Assembly: GCA_963717445.1 (NCBI GenBank)
Contig: OY970334.1
Coordinates: 310,001 to 374,000, forward strand
DNA from: JAGVPT01 sp963717445
GTDB taxonomy: Bacteria; Bacteroidota; Ignavibacteria; UBA10030; UBA8401
Reading direction: 5' to 3'
Length of the DNA: 64,000 nt
This document shows, piece after piece, positions 17,496 through 27,489 of this stretch. Made by a program: the position numbers and the translations under genes. Each line of letters begins with the position of its first letter. The stretch's first letter is position 1. The notes beneath the pieces were generated by a model. The model saw only the letters and a program-made list of their open reading frames with translations, had not been told where the DNA came from and did not search any database.

Positions 17496-19259
17496 TCACT
17501 TCAGCCGTATATGCAGCTCGTCCAACTGCTTCTTATCAACTTCGGAAGGAGAGTCGTCCATTAACGACATTCCGCTGCTCGTCTTTGGAAACGCAATAAC
17601 ATCGCGGATTGATTTTGCCCCGGTAAGAAGCATCGTGATGCGGTCGAGCCCGAATGCAATGCCACCGTGCGGCGGGGCGCCATAACGAAATGCGTCGAGC
17701 ATGAACCCGAATTTTGATTTTGCTTCTTCCGGTGTAATGCCGAGCAAACCGAACACTTTGCTTTGCAGCTCGGGCGTGTGGATACGGATCGACCCTCCCG
17801 CGATTTCATTCCCATTCAACACCAGGTCGTATGCGCGGGCGCGGGCCTTCGATGGATCGCTTTCCAGCAAAAGAACATCTTCCGGCTTCGGCGCTGTGAA
17901 CGGATGATGCATGGCAACGTAACGCCGTTCTTCTTCAGAATATTCAAACATCGGAAAGTCTACTACCCAGAGAAGGCTGTTTTTCGATTCGTCGATCATA
18001 TTCAACCGTTTGGCCATCTCAAGCCTCAGCGTCCCAAGAATTGTATACGTTTTCAGCCAAACATCGGAAACAATGAGCACCATGTCCCCCATTTTTGCCC
18101 CTGCACGTTCGCATATTTTTATCAACAATTCTTTGCCGAGGAATTTTTCAATCGCGGACTCGGCACCTTTTTCCGTCACCTTGATATACGCCAGGCCGCC
18201 CGCGCCTAACGTTTTTGTAAAGTCGACAAGGTTGTCCATTTGATTCCGCGTGTAGCTTGATCCCCCCGGCACGGTAAACCCTGCAACAACTCCGCCTTTC
18301 GCAACGTTTTCTGCAAACACTTTGAAGCCAGACCCGGCGACAATATCGTTGAAGTTTGAAAACTTCAACTCGAAGCGTACATCGGGTTTGTCGCTCCCAT
18401 AACTTTCCATCGCCTCCTTATATGTCATGCGTGGAAAAGGAGTCGCCACATCACTCCCTTTTAATTCGGAGAAAAAATTCTTGATGACACCTTCAGTAAT
18501 AGTTTGAACATCGACTTCATCGGCAAAAGACATTTCCACATCAATCTGCGTGAATTCCGGCTGCCGGTCCGCGCGGAGGTCTTCATCCCGGAAACATTTG
18601 ACTATTTGAAAATACCGGTCAAAGCCGGCAACCATCAGGATCTGTTTGTACGTCTGTGGAGATTGTGGAAGCGCATAGAACTTTCCGGGATGGACACGGC
18701 TGGGAACAAGATAGTCGCGCGCGCCTTCAGGAGTGCTCCTCATTAACATCGGGGTCTCAACTTCGATGAAGTTATTCGCATCAAAGTATCGACGGGCTAT
18801 CTGATACAATCTGTGCCGCGTAAGAAGAGCCTTCTGCATCGGTGCCCGGCGAAGGTCGAGATAGCGGTATTTCAGCCGAAGGTCTTCACTAGCTTCCACT
18901 CTCTCTTCGATCGGAAACGGCGGGGTTTCGGCTTTGTTTAAAATCGTCAACTCATTTGTGAGAATGTCGATTTCACCCGTTGAAAGTTCCGGATTATCAG
19001 TTCCTTCAGGGCGGCGCTCAACCTTACCCGACACCGAAATGACGTACTCGCTGCGCAAATCCTTTGCAAGCTGGTAAACTTCCTGATTGTGTTGCGGACC
19101 GAAGACAACCTGGGTTTTGCCGTACCTGTCCCGCAGGTCGATAAAGATAACCCCGCCAAGGTCACGGCGGCGGTCAACCCATCCTGTAAGTGTAACTGTT
19201 TGGCCGATATGTTCCGCAGATAACTCGCCGCAGGTATGTGTCCGCTTTTTGTACGTCAT
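17496..19259 (-). CDS. aspS: Aspartyl-tRNA synthetase
   Basis: A 587-residue class IIb synthetase of bacterial type. The N-terminal OB domain (residues 1-105, 'TLTGWVDRRRDLGGVIFIDLRDRYG') binds the anticodon. Class II motif 2 is 'FRDEDLRADRQPEFTQIDVE' and motif 3 is 'GIAFGLDRITMLLTG'; the bacterial GAD insertion lies between them at about 280-420. It charges tRNA-Asp with aspartate in the cytosol. Whether it also charges tRNA-Asn cannot be read from these motifs. The start follows a plausible promoter-bearing intergenic region, and the downstream atuA gene is 72 bp away. Confidence 0.96.
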   Translation of the reverse strand: MTYKKRTHTCGELSAEHIGQTVTLTGWVDRRRDLGGVIFIDLRDRYGKTQVVFGPQHNQEVYQLAKDLRSEYVISVSGKVERRPEGTDNPELSTGEIDILTNELTILNKAETPPFPIEERVEASEDLRLKYRYLDLRRAPMQKALLTRHRLYQIARRYFDANNFIEVETPMLMRSTPEGARDYLVPSRVHPGKFYALPQSPQTYKQILMVAGFDRYFQIVKCFRDEDLRADRQPEFTQIDVEMSFADEVDVQTITEGVIKNFFSELKGSDVATPFPRMTYKEAMESYGSDKPDVRFELKFSNFNDIVAGSGFKVFAENVAKGGVVAGFTVPGGSSYTRNQMDNLVDFTKTLGAGGLAYIKVTEKGAESAIEKFLGKELLIKICERAGAKMGDMVLIVSDVWLKTYTILGTLRLEMAKRLNMIDESKNSLLWVVDFPMFEYSEEERRYVAMHHPFTAPKPEDVLLLESDPSKARARAYDLVLNGNEIAGGSIRIHTPELQSKVFGLLGITPEEAKSKFGFMLDAFRYGAPPHGGIAFGLDRITMLLTGAKSIRDVIAFPKTSSGMSLMDDSPSEVDKKQLDELHIRLK

Positions 19260-19807
19260 GGATTATTTCTTTTCCTTTAATGGTACCGTTGATTTCTGAA
19301 CAAAAAAAATCCCGGTATCGGGATTTCGCAGTGCATTTCCGCTGAATTCTCTTCCATAAATATAGATAAATCCGATGGAAGTTTCAATGGTTTTAGGTGC
19401 AGGAGTCTTTTGAGTTTGATGGTACTGCACTCCTTCGGCTACGCCGCGGCTTCGCTGAGATTGAACATCGTTATTAGGGGTTAAAAGACCCCACTACCTC
19501 TGGTTTTACCAATACAGGCTATTTGTTTTTGCATCTTTCTTCAACGGTGGGTATATTCAATTAATGATTTGAGGCTTCTGAAAAATTGTCTCTCGCCAAG
19601 CCGCGAAGGCGCAAAGACCCTGTTTTTAAATCATTTTGCCACTTTGCGTCTTTGCGTGAGCCATACTTTTAAAATTATTCAGAAGTCTCGATTTATAGAA
19701 TACCGATATTTTAATTTTTTACACCGTCGGCTGCTGAAAGGGAATTCTATATTTAGAAACGCCTTCCTTCAGCAAACTCTCATTTACGTGCACTGGACTA
19801 CGTTCGG
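19260..19807. other. Intergenic region with repeats
   Basis: About 550 bp between divergent aspS and the plus-strand GNAT gene. It holds an imperfect inverted repeat (AGGAGTCTTTTGA near 19400 against TTAAAAGACCCC near 19485) and the second 119-bp MITE (19571-19689). No coding frame with family resemblance was seen. Confidence 0.6.
19571..19689. mobile_element. 119-bp MITE-like element, copy 2
   Basis: Identical to 10395-10513 over the full 119 bp, in the same orientation. The 5 bp GATTT flank it directly on both sides (19566-19570 and 19690-19694), a different target from copy 1. Identity plus separate target duplications point to recent transposition. Confidence 0.85.
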
Positions 19808-20389
19808 ATGTCTATTACCACAAAAGAACTGACCCCTCAACTTTGGCCCCAGCTTGAACAGCTTTTTGGTTCGAACGGTGCATGTGGAGGATGCAGGTGC
19901 CAGGCCTGGAGAATTGAAAAAGGTGAACATTGGCGGGATGTGAAAGGCCCTAAGGCAAAAGCCCGGTTGCGCAAAGGCGTTCGCAACGGGACAACGTATG
20001 GCATTCTTGCATTTGATAAGAAGATCCCTACCGGTTGGTGCACATTCGGTCCGCGCGATTCATTTTCCCGGCTTAACCGTGCACCAACTTTAACATGCGA
20101 CAATTCATCACGCGTTTGGTCTCTTCCTTGTTTTTTTGTGCCGCGCCCCTATCGCGGTAAGGGTGTAGCGTCGGCAATGCTTGCCCATGCTCTCACCGTA
20201 ATGAAACGAGGGGGCGTCCAAATTGCCGAGGGGTATCCAACAAAGCCGGACAAGAATGGCCACTATATTGCTGCATTTTCATGGACGGGGACACGCTCAA
20301 TGTTCGCACATGCAGGATTCACTGTTGCCGGCAATTCCAATGGAGCCAAGCAACGTGTGAGAAAATTTTTAAACAAGAAGAAAAATTGA
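19808..20389 (+). CDS. GNAT family N-acetyltransferase with N-terminal cysteine cluster
   Basis: A 193-residue protein. Near the N-terminus it has the cysteine-rich 'GACGGCRCQAWR' found in a subgroup of GNAT proteins, then the CoA-binding motif 'FFVPRPYRGKGVASAML' around residues 110-127. The C-terminal third is basic ('NGAKQRVRKFLNKKKN'). It may acetylate a small molecule or protein; the substrate is unknown. Start at the ATG 19808. It is followed on the same strand by the aldo/keto reductase with a gap of about 70 bp. Confidence 0.8.
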   Translation: MSITTKELTPQLWPQLEQLFGSNGACGGCRCQAWRIEKGEHWRDVKGPKAKARLRKGVRNGTTYGILAFDKKIPTGWCTFGPRDSFSRLNRAPTLTCDNSSRVWSLPCFFVPRPYRGKGVASAMLAHALTVMKRGGVQIAEGYPTKPDKNGHYIAAFSWTGTRSMFAHAGFTVAGNSNGAKQRVRKFLNKKKN

Positions 20390-20461
20390 TGCGATGAAGA
20401 ATTTAGACGGCGAGGGAATTATCAACGCCATCAAAACGATTTGCTATCAAGAGAGTATGCA

Positions 20462-21346
20462 ATGGAACTTAGAATGTTTGGCAACACAGGACTTAAGGTT
20501 TCCGTGCTGGGATTTGGTGCGGGACACATCGGTGATGATGATTTCTCTGAAAAAGAAGTGGAATCGTTGCTGAATGAGGTCATCGATTCGGGAATTACGC
20601 TGATCGACACTGCTCGCGCGTACGGCCAGTCGGAAGAAAGAATTGGAAAGTATCTTGGCCACCGGCGGAAAGAGTTCGTCCTTTCGACGAAAGTCGGGTA
20701 CGGCATTGAGGGTTTTGAAAATTGGACCTATGAATGCGTTCGGGCCGGTATCGACGAGGCCCTTCGTTTGCTGCGTACCGATTACATTGACATTGTTCAT
20801 CTTCACTCATGCCCTCTCGGTACATTGCAGTGGGGCGAACCACTCCGGGCATTGGAGGAAGGTGTACGTAATGGAAAAATACGGGTTGCTGCCTATTCCG
20901 GCGAAAACGAAGCGCTTGAATGGTCTGTTGAGAGCGGGCGGTTCGGAAGCGTAGAACATTCGATCAACATCTGCGACCAACGTGCTATTGACAATATTTT
21001 AGGACAGGCAAAAGCAAAGGGATTAGGTGTCATTGCAAAACGTCCGGTTGCAAATGCACCATGGCGTTTTGCGGAATGCCCGGTAAGCCATTACGCCGAA
21101 GAATATTGGTGGCGATGGAAGACCATGGATGTCGATCCTTGCGGCCTCGAATGGCAGGAAGTTGCTCTGCGGTTTGCAGCATTTACACAAGGGGTTGATT
21201 CATGCATCGTCGGGACGACGAATCCTGAACACTTGAGGAAAAATTTAACAATCGTAGAAAAGGGACCTCTTCCTCCGAAGCTCTACGACACAATCCGAAC
21301 GGCGTTTAAAACCAACGATCCCGGCTGGTGGGTGGGACAGGTCTAA
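20462..21346 (+). CDS. Aldo/keto reductase family protein
   Basis: A protein of about 294 residues with the (beta/alpha)8 NADPH-dependent reductase pattern. The catalytic tetrad is visible: Asp and Tyr in 'LIDTARAYGQSEERIG', Lys in 'FVLSTKVGYG', His in 'DIVHLHSCP'. The nucleotide-binding end is 'VDSCIVGTTNPEHLRKN'. I choose the ATG at 20462 (MELRMFGNTG), which matches family starts; the ATG 21 bp upstream adds only seven residues. It belongs to the galactose/lactaldehyde-dehydrogenase-like branch by general look, but the substrate is unknown. Confidence 0.88.
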   Translation: MELRMFGNTGLKVSVLGFGAGHIGDDDFSEKEVESLLNEVIDSGITLIDTARAYGQSEERIGKYLGHRRKEFVLSTKVGYGIEGFENWTYECVRAGIDEALRLLRTDYIDIVHLHSCPLGTLQWGEPLRALEEGVRNGKIRVAAYSGENEALEWSVESGRFGSVEHSINICDQRAIDNILGQAKAKGLGVIAKRPVANAPWRFAECPVSHYAEEYWWRWKTMDVDPCGLEWQEVALRFAAFTQGVDSCIVGTTNPEHLRKNLTIVEKGPLPPKLYDTIRTAFKTNDPGWWVGQV

Positions 21347-21388
21347 GCGCAAAATACATTCCGATAAACTTCAACGAATGGTATTACA

Positions 21389-21784
21389 GTGACCCTCGAA
21401 GAAAAAAAAATATATCATCAAATACATCCGGTCAAACTTTTTACTGATATCGTCTCCGCGTTCGGCGCGGTATATTTGCTGTGGCTTCATGACAACCTTT
21501 TTATCGCGGTGTGCGTTGCATTTATTCCGTCAACGATCGTTTCGATGATACTCATTGCGAAAACCAATTTGGAAAAATATAAAAACTCGGCATTTGGTGC
21601 CTATCTCAGGAAATACATGGCTTCGAAATCATCCGATTGGATACGCTTCGCCGGTTTTGCCGTTATGCTTACCGGCGGCTGGATCAATATGCTGTGGCTG
21701 GTCGCTGCGGGGTTTATGATAATTCTTTTCATTTGGATGAAAGGATTGATCTTCGGAAAACCCGCTTCCAAGAAAGTATCTTGA
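21389..21784 (+). CDS. Small integral membrane protein, unknown function
   Basis: A 131-residue protein starting with GTG at 21389. It has four hydrophobic segments (around residues 20-37, 39-53, 85-100 and 102-118), a short cytoplasmic N-terminus 'EEKKIYHQIHPVKLFTD', and a basic tail. I do not recognise the family. It follows the aldo/keto reductase by 42 bp and may share its transcript, which ends at the bidirectional terminator 21826-21860. Confidence 0.65.
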   Translation: MTLEEKKIYHQIHPVKLFTDIVSAFGAVYLLWLHDNLFIAVCVAFIPSTIVSMILIAKTNLEKYKNSAFGAYLRKYMASKSSDWIRFAGFAVMLTGGWINMLWLVAAGFMIILFIWMKGLIFGKPASKKVS

Positions 21785-21825
21785 GAATTACAGAGACAGA
21801 GTAGAACCGGCTTGGCGGAAAAAGT

Positions 21826-21860
21826 AAAGCCTGCCCTGCAATGCAGGCCAGGCTTTTTCT
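21826..21860. terminator. Bidirectional terminator between convergent genes
   Basis: AAAGCCTG and CCTGCA arms pair with TGCAGG and CAGGCTTTTT around a tiny loop; A and T tracts flank the stem, so it can work for the plus-strand membrane protein and for trxA on the minus strand. Confidence 0.85.
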
Positions 21861-21878
21861 TTGCAGATTTCTACCGGC

Positions 21879-22202
21879 TTATGACATATGCCTGCTCACT
21901 TTTTCAACAAGATTCCTTTTCGGCACTGCCCCGACAATCTGTTCGACAACTTTCCCTCCTTTAAAAACCAATAACGTCGGTATACTTCTGATACCGTACT
22001 GCATCGAAACGGCGGGGTTGGCATCGACATCAAGTTTTCCAACTTTAAGCTTGCCGGTATATTCCGTTGCCATCTCTTCCACATACGGTGCGATCATTTT
22101 GCACGGGCCGCACCACGTCGCCCAAAAATCAACCAGAACCGGTGTCGTGGAATCGATGACTTCAGTCTGAAAATTAGCATCGTTGACTTCAACTGGCTTC
22201 AT
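21879..22202 (-). CDS. trxA: Thioredoxin
   Basis: A 107-residue protein with the active site 'WATWCGPCKMIAP' (residues 29-41) and the cis-proline region 'IRSIPTLLVFKGG'. It is a general cytoplasmic disulfide reductant. AAGGAG lies just before the ATG. It starts 21 bp after dnaE on the same strand, so it is probably expressed with it, and ends at the shared terminator 21826-21860. Confidence 0.95.
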   Translation of the reverse strand: MKPVEVNDANFQTEVIDSTTPVLVDFWATWCGPCKMIAPYVEEMATEYTGKLKVGKLDVDANPAVSMQYGIRSIPTLLVFKGGKVVEQIVGAVPKRNLVEKVSRHMS

Positions 22203-22223
22203 GTACTTCTCCTTTGTGAATAA

Positions 22224-25200
22224 TTATGCTGAAACCTTTATTGCATTTTTTCCCAGGATCGACCTGACGCTTTCGATAAACTGGTCTGTCGGGCTTACAG
22301 CGTACTTCCGGGAAACATACACTTGCTGATCCGCAAATTCCTTTCCTATAACATTGAAATAGCAGTTGCAGTTCCCTTTGTTCTTTTCCATTACTTCGCG
22401 CAGCGTCGTCATTTTCTTCTCGTCAACTTCATCGGTGTTGAGAAGGAAAAAAACTCTTTTGGCAAATTTTTCACGCACTTTATCCATGGCGATAATATCG
22501 GTCGCAACAATCTTGATGGCATCGCCGCTTACCTCGCCGTTCCCCTCGACAAAAACCATTGATTCAGTCGTCAGCAATTCTTCGTGTTTTTTGTACAAGC
22601 TCGAAAAGACAACACACTCTGCTTTTCCCGTAAAATCTTCGAGCGTTATAAAAGCCATCGTTCTGTTGTTCTTATCGATTTTCTTCTTTACGGCGGCGAT
22701 AATGCCGCCGGCGCGTACCGTGCCGCTCTTTACACCTTCAACATCTCCGAGATGAAGCGTTGCAAATGAATTGATTTCATTCTCATATTTCAGCAGCGGG
22801 TGCCCTGAGACGTAAAAGCCGAGAACGGCTTTTTCATTCGACAATTTTTCAGATTCTGACCACATTGGGACGGCGGGCAACTGCGGGGCAAATAACGGCG
22901 AATCTTTCGACCCACTCCCGTCAAAGAGGCTCGCTTGCCCCCGCTCGGAATGTGCCTGGATATTTTGGGCTGCGGCGATTGTCTGCTCGACAGCGTTCAA
23001 CATTTGCGCGCGATTTTTATTCAACGAATCGAACGCCCCTGCAAGAATCAAACTCTCGATCGTCTTCTTATTTACTACACGAAGGTCGACGCCTTTACAG
23101 AAATCAAAGAGGGAAGAAAATTTCTTCCCGTCCGCGCGGGCATGGATCATCGCCTCGACCGCATTCACTCCGACATTTTTGATCCCCGCCATGCCGAATC
23201 TGATTCCGTTCTTTGAGACGGAGAACGTAGGCTCGCTTTCATTGACATCCGGAGGAAGAACTTCAATTCCCATTTTACGGCAATCGTCGATGAGCAGCAC
23301 AATCTTATCGGTGTTTCCGATTTCCGACGTGAGCGTCGCGGCCATATATTCCGCCGGATAATGCGCTTTCAAATATGCAGTCTGGTATGCGATAACGGAG
23401 TAGGCAACGCTGTGCGATTTATTGAACCCGTACGAGGCAAATTTCTCGATTAAATCATAGATTTCTTCAGCAAGCTTTGGAGATATGGCGTTTGTGTTCT
23501 TGGCGCCTTCCATAAATTTATTTTTTTGACCCGCCATTGCAGCCTTATCTTTTTTCCCCATTGCTCTCCGCATCAAATCAGCTTCGGCAAGCGTGAACCC
23601 TGCAATGTCGCTCGCGATCCTCATCACTTGTTCTTGATACACAATAACACCGTATGTCTCCCTCAATGTCTCTTCCAGCTTCGGATGGAGATATTCGATC
23701 TTTTGCTGGCCGTGTTTTCGTTTGATAAAATCGCCGATGTTCTCCATCGGTCCGGGACGGTAAAGGGCGTTCATCGCAACCAAGTCGCTGATCGATGTGG
23801 GCCGCAATTTTCGGAGCCAATCCTGCATACCCGAGCTTTCAAACTGAAACACAGCCACCGTTTGCCCTTTGTGGAACAATTCAAAAGTCTTTTGGTCGCT
23901 TTCCGGCAGATCATCAAGGTTGAGTGTCACATGATGGTTCTTCGCGATCAGCTCCAGGGCATTTTCGAGAACGGTCAACGTCCTCAAACCTAAAAAGTCC
24001 ATCTTCAATAGACCGGCATCCTCAAGATCCTTCATCGTGTACTGTGTCATGAGCTCGGTCGATGGCGATTTGTACATCGGCACAAAGTTGCTGATGGCCG
24101 CAGGAGCGATCACGATGCCTGCAGCATGTGTCGAAGCGTTGCGATTCATTCCCTCGAGCACTTTCGAGACCTCGATGAGCATCTGGATTTTTGGATCTTT
24201 GTTGTCGCGAAACGCTTTCAATTCTGGCACTGTTTCAAGCGCTTCGGCAATTGGCATGACTTTCCCTTGATTGACGGGAATTTGCTTCGTCACAGGTTCC
24301 ACGACGGAAAGCGGAATGCCGAGAACGCGGGCAACGTCCTTCAAGACGGCACGCGAAGAAAGCGTCCCGAAGGTGATGATTTGCGAAACAGATTCCTCGC
24401 CGTATTTTTTCCGGACGTACTCGATAACCTTCTCTCGCTTGTTGTCGGAGAAGTCAACGTCGATGTCCGGCATGCTGATACGGTCCGGATTAAGAAATCG
24501 TTCGAAGAGCAAATCGTATTTTAGCGGGTCGACACTGGTGATCCCCAAAGCGTAGGAGACGATGCTTCCCGCAGCGCTCCCGCGGCCCGGACCGACCATC
24601 ACGCCCATTTCCCGAGCGGCACGGATAAAATCGGCAACAATCAGAAAATATCCGGCATAGCCCATCTTCCGAATAACCGCAAGCTCATGATTCATTCTCG
24701 CTTCGATCGCCGGGGTGATTTCGGGAAATCGCTTTCGCAATCCTTCCATCGAAAGTTTATCCAGATAATCTTCAAGCGTCGATACTCCCGAGTCGGGCGG
24801 AATCGGAAACTTGGGCATGTAATTCGTTTTAAGGTCCAGCTCCAGGGTGCACTTCTCTGCAACTTCAAGTGTATGCTCTATTGCTTGAGGATATTCTTTG
24901 AAGAGCGACGCCATTTCCTCTGCCGATTTAAAATAGATTTGATCGGTACCGTAACGAAGTTTCGAAATATCGGGAATATTCGTGCTGCTTGCGTCGGGGA
25001 TGAGCAGCATGATATTATGGGCGACAGCGTGTTCCGGTTTGATGTAATGAACATCATTGGTGGCGATAAGCTTGATGTTTAATTCTTTCGATAACCGTGG
25101 CATGCCTTCCAAAACATTTTTTTCCACTTCCGAGTTATGGTTTTGGATCTCAAGATAAAAATCGTCGCCCAAAAGGTTTTTGTACATCGACGCCACTTCG

Positions 25201-25709
25201 CGCGCTTCATTGTAATTATTACTCACCAGGTGTGTTGCAACTACACCGTTTGCACACGCAGAAAGTGCGACAACCCCTTCATGATATTGTGTGAGGAGTT
25301 CGAAATCTATTCGCGGTTTGTAATAAAATCCTTCCGTATGCGCGAGCGTCGTCAGTTTGAGAAGATTTCTATACCCCTTTTCATTTTTTGCCAACAAGAC
25401 CAGATGGTGGTACACGCCCCGTCCCTTCGATTTTCCTTCACCCCGAAGGCTGTCCGACTGTGCCATTTGCCCCCTGTCGAATCGACTTCCTTTTGTGACG
25501 ATGTAAAACTCCGACCCGATGATCGGCTTAATACCCTTCTTCTTTGCTTTCTTGTAGAATTCAATGGCTCCGGACATGACACCGTGGTCGGTAAGTGCAA
25601 CAGCAGGCATGTTATGCTCTAGAGCTGCATTCAATAGAGAGTCGACTGTGGTTGCACCATCAAGCAGACTGTAATGCGTGTGATTATGAAGGTGAATAAA
25701 TTGAGGCAC
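22224..25709 (-). CDS. dnaE: DNA polymerase III alpha subunit
   Basis: Replicative polymerase of 1161 residues, DnaE1 type. Domains in order: PHP domain with 'HLHNHTHYSLLDGA' at the N-terminus, palm with the catalytic acidic motif 'PDIDVDFSD' around residue 400, fingers and beta-binding region, tandem HhH ('GIKNVGVNAVEAMI'), and a C-terminal OB domain ('VRAGGIIAAVKKKIDK', 'TLEDFTGKAECVVF'). The start is GTG at 25709; no strong ribosome site precedes it, but the PHP motif begins only seven residues later, so no longer start is needed. It lies between proS and trxA in a common minus-strand direction. Confidence 0.95.
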   Translation of the reverse strand: MPQFIHLHNHTHYSLLDGATTVDSLLNAALEHNMPAVALTDHGVMSGAIEFYKKAKKKGIKPIIGSEFYIVTKGSRFDRGQMAQSDSLRGEGKSKGRGVYHHLVLLAKNEKGYRNLLKLTTLAHTEGFYYKPRIDFELLTQYHEGVVALSACANGVVATHLVSNNYNEAREVASMYKNLLGDDFYLEIQNHNSEVEKNVLEGMPRLSKELNIKLIATNDVHYIKPEHAVAHNIMLLIPDASSTNIPDISKLRYGTDQIYFKSAEEMASLFKEYPQAIEHTLEVAEKCTLELDLKTNYMPKFPIPPDSGVSTLEDYLDKLSMEGLRKRFPEITPAIEARMNHELAVIRKMGYAGYFLIVADFIRAAREMGVMVGPGRGSAAGSIVSYALGITSVDPLKYDLLFERFLNPDRISMPDIDVDFSDNKREKVIEYVRKKYGEESVSQIITFGTLSSRAVLKDVARVLGIPLSVVEPVTKQIPVNQGKVMPIAEALETVPELKAFRDNKDPKIQMLIEVSKVLEGMNRNASTHAAGIVIAPAAISNFVPMYKSPSTELMTQYTMKDLEDAGLLKMDFLGLRTLTVLENALELIAKNHHVTLNLDDLPESDQKTFELFHKGQTVAVFQFESSGMQDWLRKLRPTSISDLVAMNALYRPGPMENIGDFIKRKHGQQKIEYLHPKLEETLRETYGVIVYQEQVMRIASDIAGFTLAEADLMRRAMGKKDKAAMAGQKNKFMEGAKNTNAISPKLAEEIYDLIEKFASYGFNKSHSVAYSVIAYQTAYLKAHYPAEYMAATLTSEIGNTDKIVLLIDDCRKMGIEVLPPDVNESEPTFSVSKNGIRFGMAGIKNVGVNAVEAMIHARADGKKFSSLFDFCKGVDLRVVNKKTIESLILAGAFDSLNKNRAQMLNAVEQTIAAAQNIQAHSERGQASLFDGSGSKDSPLFAPQLPAVPMWSESEKLSNEKAVLGFYVSGHPLLKYENEINSFATLHLGDVEGVKSGTVRAGGIIAAVKKKIDKNNRTMAFITLEDFTGKAECVVFSSLYKKHEELLTTESMVFVEGNGEVSGDAIKIVATDIIAMDKVREKFAKRVFFLLNTDEVDEKKMTTLREVMEKNKGNCNCYFNVIGKEFADQQVYVSRKYAVSPTDQFIESVRSILGKNAIKVSA

Positions 25710-25788
25710 GGGGGAGTAGAAAATTTTAAGTTTTAAGTTTTAAGTTTTAGGCTCTAAGTATTAAGTTTTGGTTTTTGATGACCAAACT
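25710..25788. repeat. TTTTAAG heptamer repeat upstream of dnaE
   Basis: A short A/T-rich tract reads AAGTTTT several times in a row (25726-25770), with variants GGCTCTAAGTATTAAGTTTT. It separates proS from dnaE and may carry the dnaE promoter. Confidence 0.5.
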
Positions 25789-27489
25789 TCATCTCTTATA
25801 AAGAAAATTTGCTACTTCGCCGAGAAGTTTGTCAACGGATACCGTCCATCGCTTGTCTGTTGAACGCTCCTTTAACTCGATCTGATTATTCTTGAGGTTC
25901 TTTTCACCGACGACGATATGCAGCGGCATTCCAAGTAAATCGGCATCGTTGAATTTGAATCCCGGTGTGACATTATTCCTGTCGTCGTACAACACGGCAA
26001 TTTTCTTTTCCATCAACTGGCCGTACAACTCCTCGGACTTCGCCCTTACCGTTTCGGAATTCATATTCACACAAATGAGATGAACGTCGAACGGTGCAAT
26101 AGCTCTACTCCAAATAATTCCTTTGCCGTCGTGATGTTGTTCGATATGACACGCAATGATCCTATCAACGCCAATGCCGTAACTCCCCATAATGATCGGC
26201 TGTTCTTTTCCTTGATCGTCCAGAAAATTCGCTTTTAAACTGACCGAATACTTCGTCCCTAACTTGAAAATGTGGCCGGCTTCTATCCCTTTGACAATGC
26301 GAAGGGGCTTTGAACAATTCGGACACGGTTCGCCATTTTCTACAGTTCTCACATCGTAATAATTTTCAATTTTCACATCCCGGTTGAAATCGATATTCAT
26401 AAGGTGATAGTCGTTTTTATTCGCCCCGCTAATCAAACCGTTCGCCCCTTCCAACCGGTTGTCTGCAATGATTCTGAACTTTGTCTTCAAACCAATGGGC
26501 CCGATAGAACCCGCATCGGCGCCGGTCAGAGCGGACAATTCTCCCGGTTCCGCTGGACGTACGTCGGCATTGAGAATTGCACGAAGCTTGGTTTCATTCA
26601 GTTGATCGTTTCCCATCATGAAGATAAGTATCGGTTTCCCCTCGCTGATGTACACAAGGGATTTTGCACACCGCTTCGTATCGACCTTCAGGAATTCTGC
26701 AAGCGCATCGATGGTCTTGATATTTGGCGTGTAAATTTCCTCAATTGCCTTGTCCTCTGCAATCCGCGACGCTTTCGTTATTCCGGAATTGGCTACTTCG
26801 ACATTAGCCGCATAGTGGCAATGACCGCACAAAGCAACTGTATCCTCGCCGGCATCGGATTCCACCATAAATTCTTGTGAACCACTTCCCCCCATCGCTC
26901 CGCTCGACGCTCCTACAACGAAAAAGTCCAAGCCACAGCGCGAGTATATTTTTCTGTACGCTGTCGCATGAAGGTCATAACTCACATCCAGCCCCTCCCA
27001 TGAAGAATCGAGGCTGTAAGAATCTTTCATGAGAAATTGCCTTCCCCTCAAGACGCCCGATTTCGGCCGGGGTTCGTTCCGGAATTTTGTTTGGATCTGA
27101 TACCAAATCTGCGGGAGGTCTTTATACGACTTGATGTGGTTTCGTGCGATCGACGTAATCACTTCTTCATGCGTTGGTGCGAGAACCAGGGGACGATTTT
27201 TAATATGAAACATCGTATCCCCAAATGCGGCGACCCGGCCTGTCTCCTCCCATAATTCGACAGGATTTAATGCGGGGAGAAAAAATTCCTGGCCTCCTAT
27301 TGCATCCATCTCTTCCCGAATGATTTGAATGACCTTTTTCATCACAGCGTATCCAAGCGGAAGAAATGAGTAGATACCCGCGCTCAATGGGCGCATCAAG
27401 CCGGCACGAAGCATTAACTGGTGGCTCGGAATAACAGCGTCCGCAGGAACTTCTTTTACTGTTGGGAAAAATCCCTTAGAAAAACGCAT
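25789..27489 (-). CDS. proS: Prolyl-tRNA synthetase, bacterial (ProS1) type
   Basis: A 566-residue class II synthetase. Motif 1 region 'MRPLSAGIYSFLPLGYAVMKKV', motif 2 with 'TKFRNEPRPKSGVLRGRQFLMKD', a YbaK-like editing insertion in the middle (about residues 230-390, containing 'KSLVYISEGKPILIFMMGNDQLNETKL'), motif 3 'GSYGIGVDRIIAC', and the anticodon domain at the C-terminus. It charges tRNA-Pro and can clear Ala-tRNA-Pro through the insertion domain. Length and layout are those of the bacterial form and not of the archaeal/eukaryotic form. Confidence 0.95.
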   Translation of the reverse strand: MRFSKGFFPTVKEVPADAVIPSHQLMLRAGLMRPLSAGIYSFLPLGYAVMKKVIQIIREEMDAIGGQEFFLPALNPVELWEETGRVAAFGDTMFHIKNRPLVLAPTHEEVITSIARNHIKSYKDLPQIWYQIQTKFRNEPRPKSGVLRGRQFLMKDSYSLDSSWEGLDVSYDLHATAYRKIYSRCGLDFFVVGASSGAMGGSGSQEFMVESDAGEDTVALCGHCHYAANVEVANSGITKASRIAEDKAIEEIYTPNIKTIDALAEFLKVDTKRCAKSLVYISEGKPILIFMMGNDQLNETKLRAILNADVRPAEPGELSALTGADAGSIGPIGLKTKFRIIADNRLEGANGLISGANKNDYHLMNIDFNRDVKIENYYDVRTVENGEPCPNCSKPLRIVKGIEAGHIFKLGTKYSVSLKANFLDDQGKEQPIIMGSYGIGVDRIIACHIEQHHDGKGIIWSRAIAPFDVHLICVNMNSETVRAKSEELYGQLMEKKIAVLYDDRNNVTPGFKFNDADLLGMPLHIVVGEKNLKNNQIELKERSTDKRWTVSVDKLLGEVANFLYKR

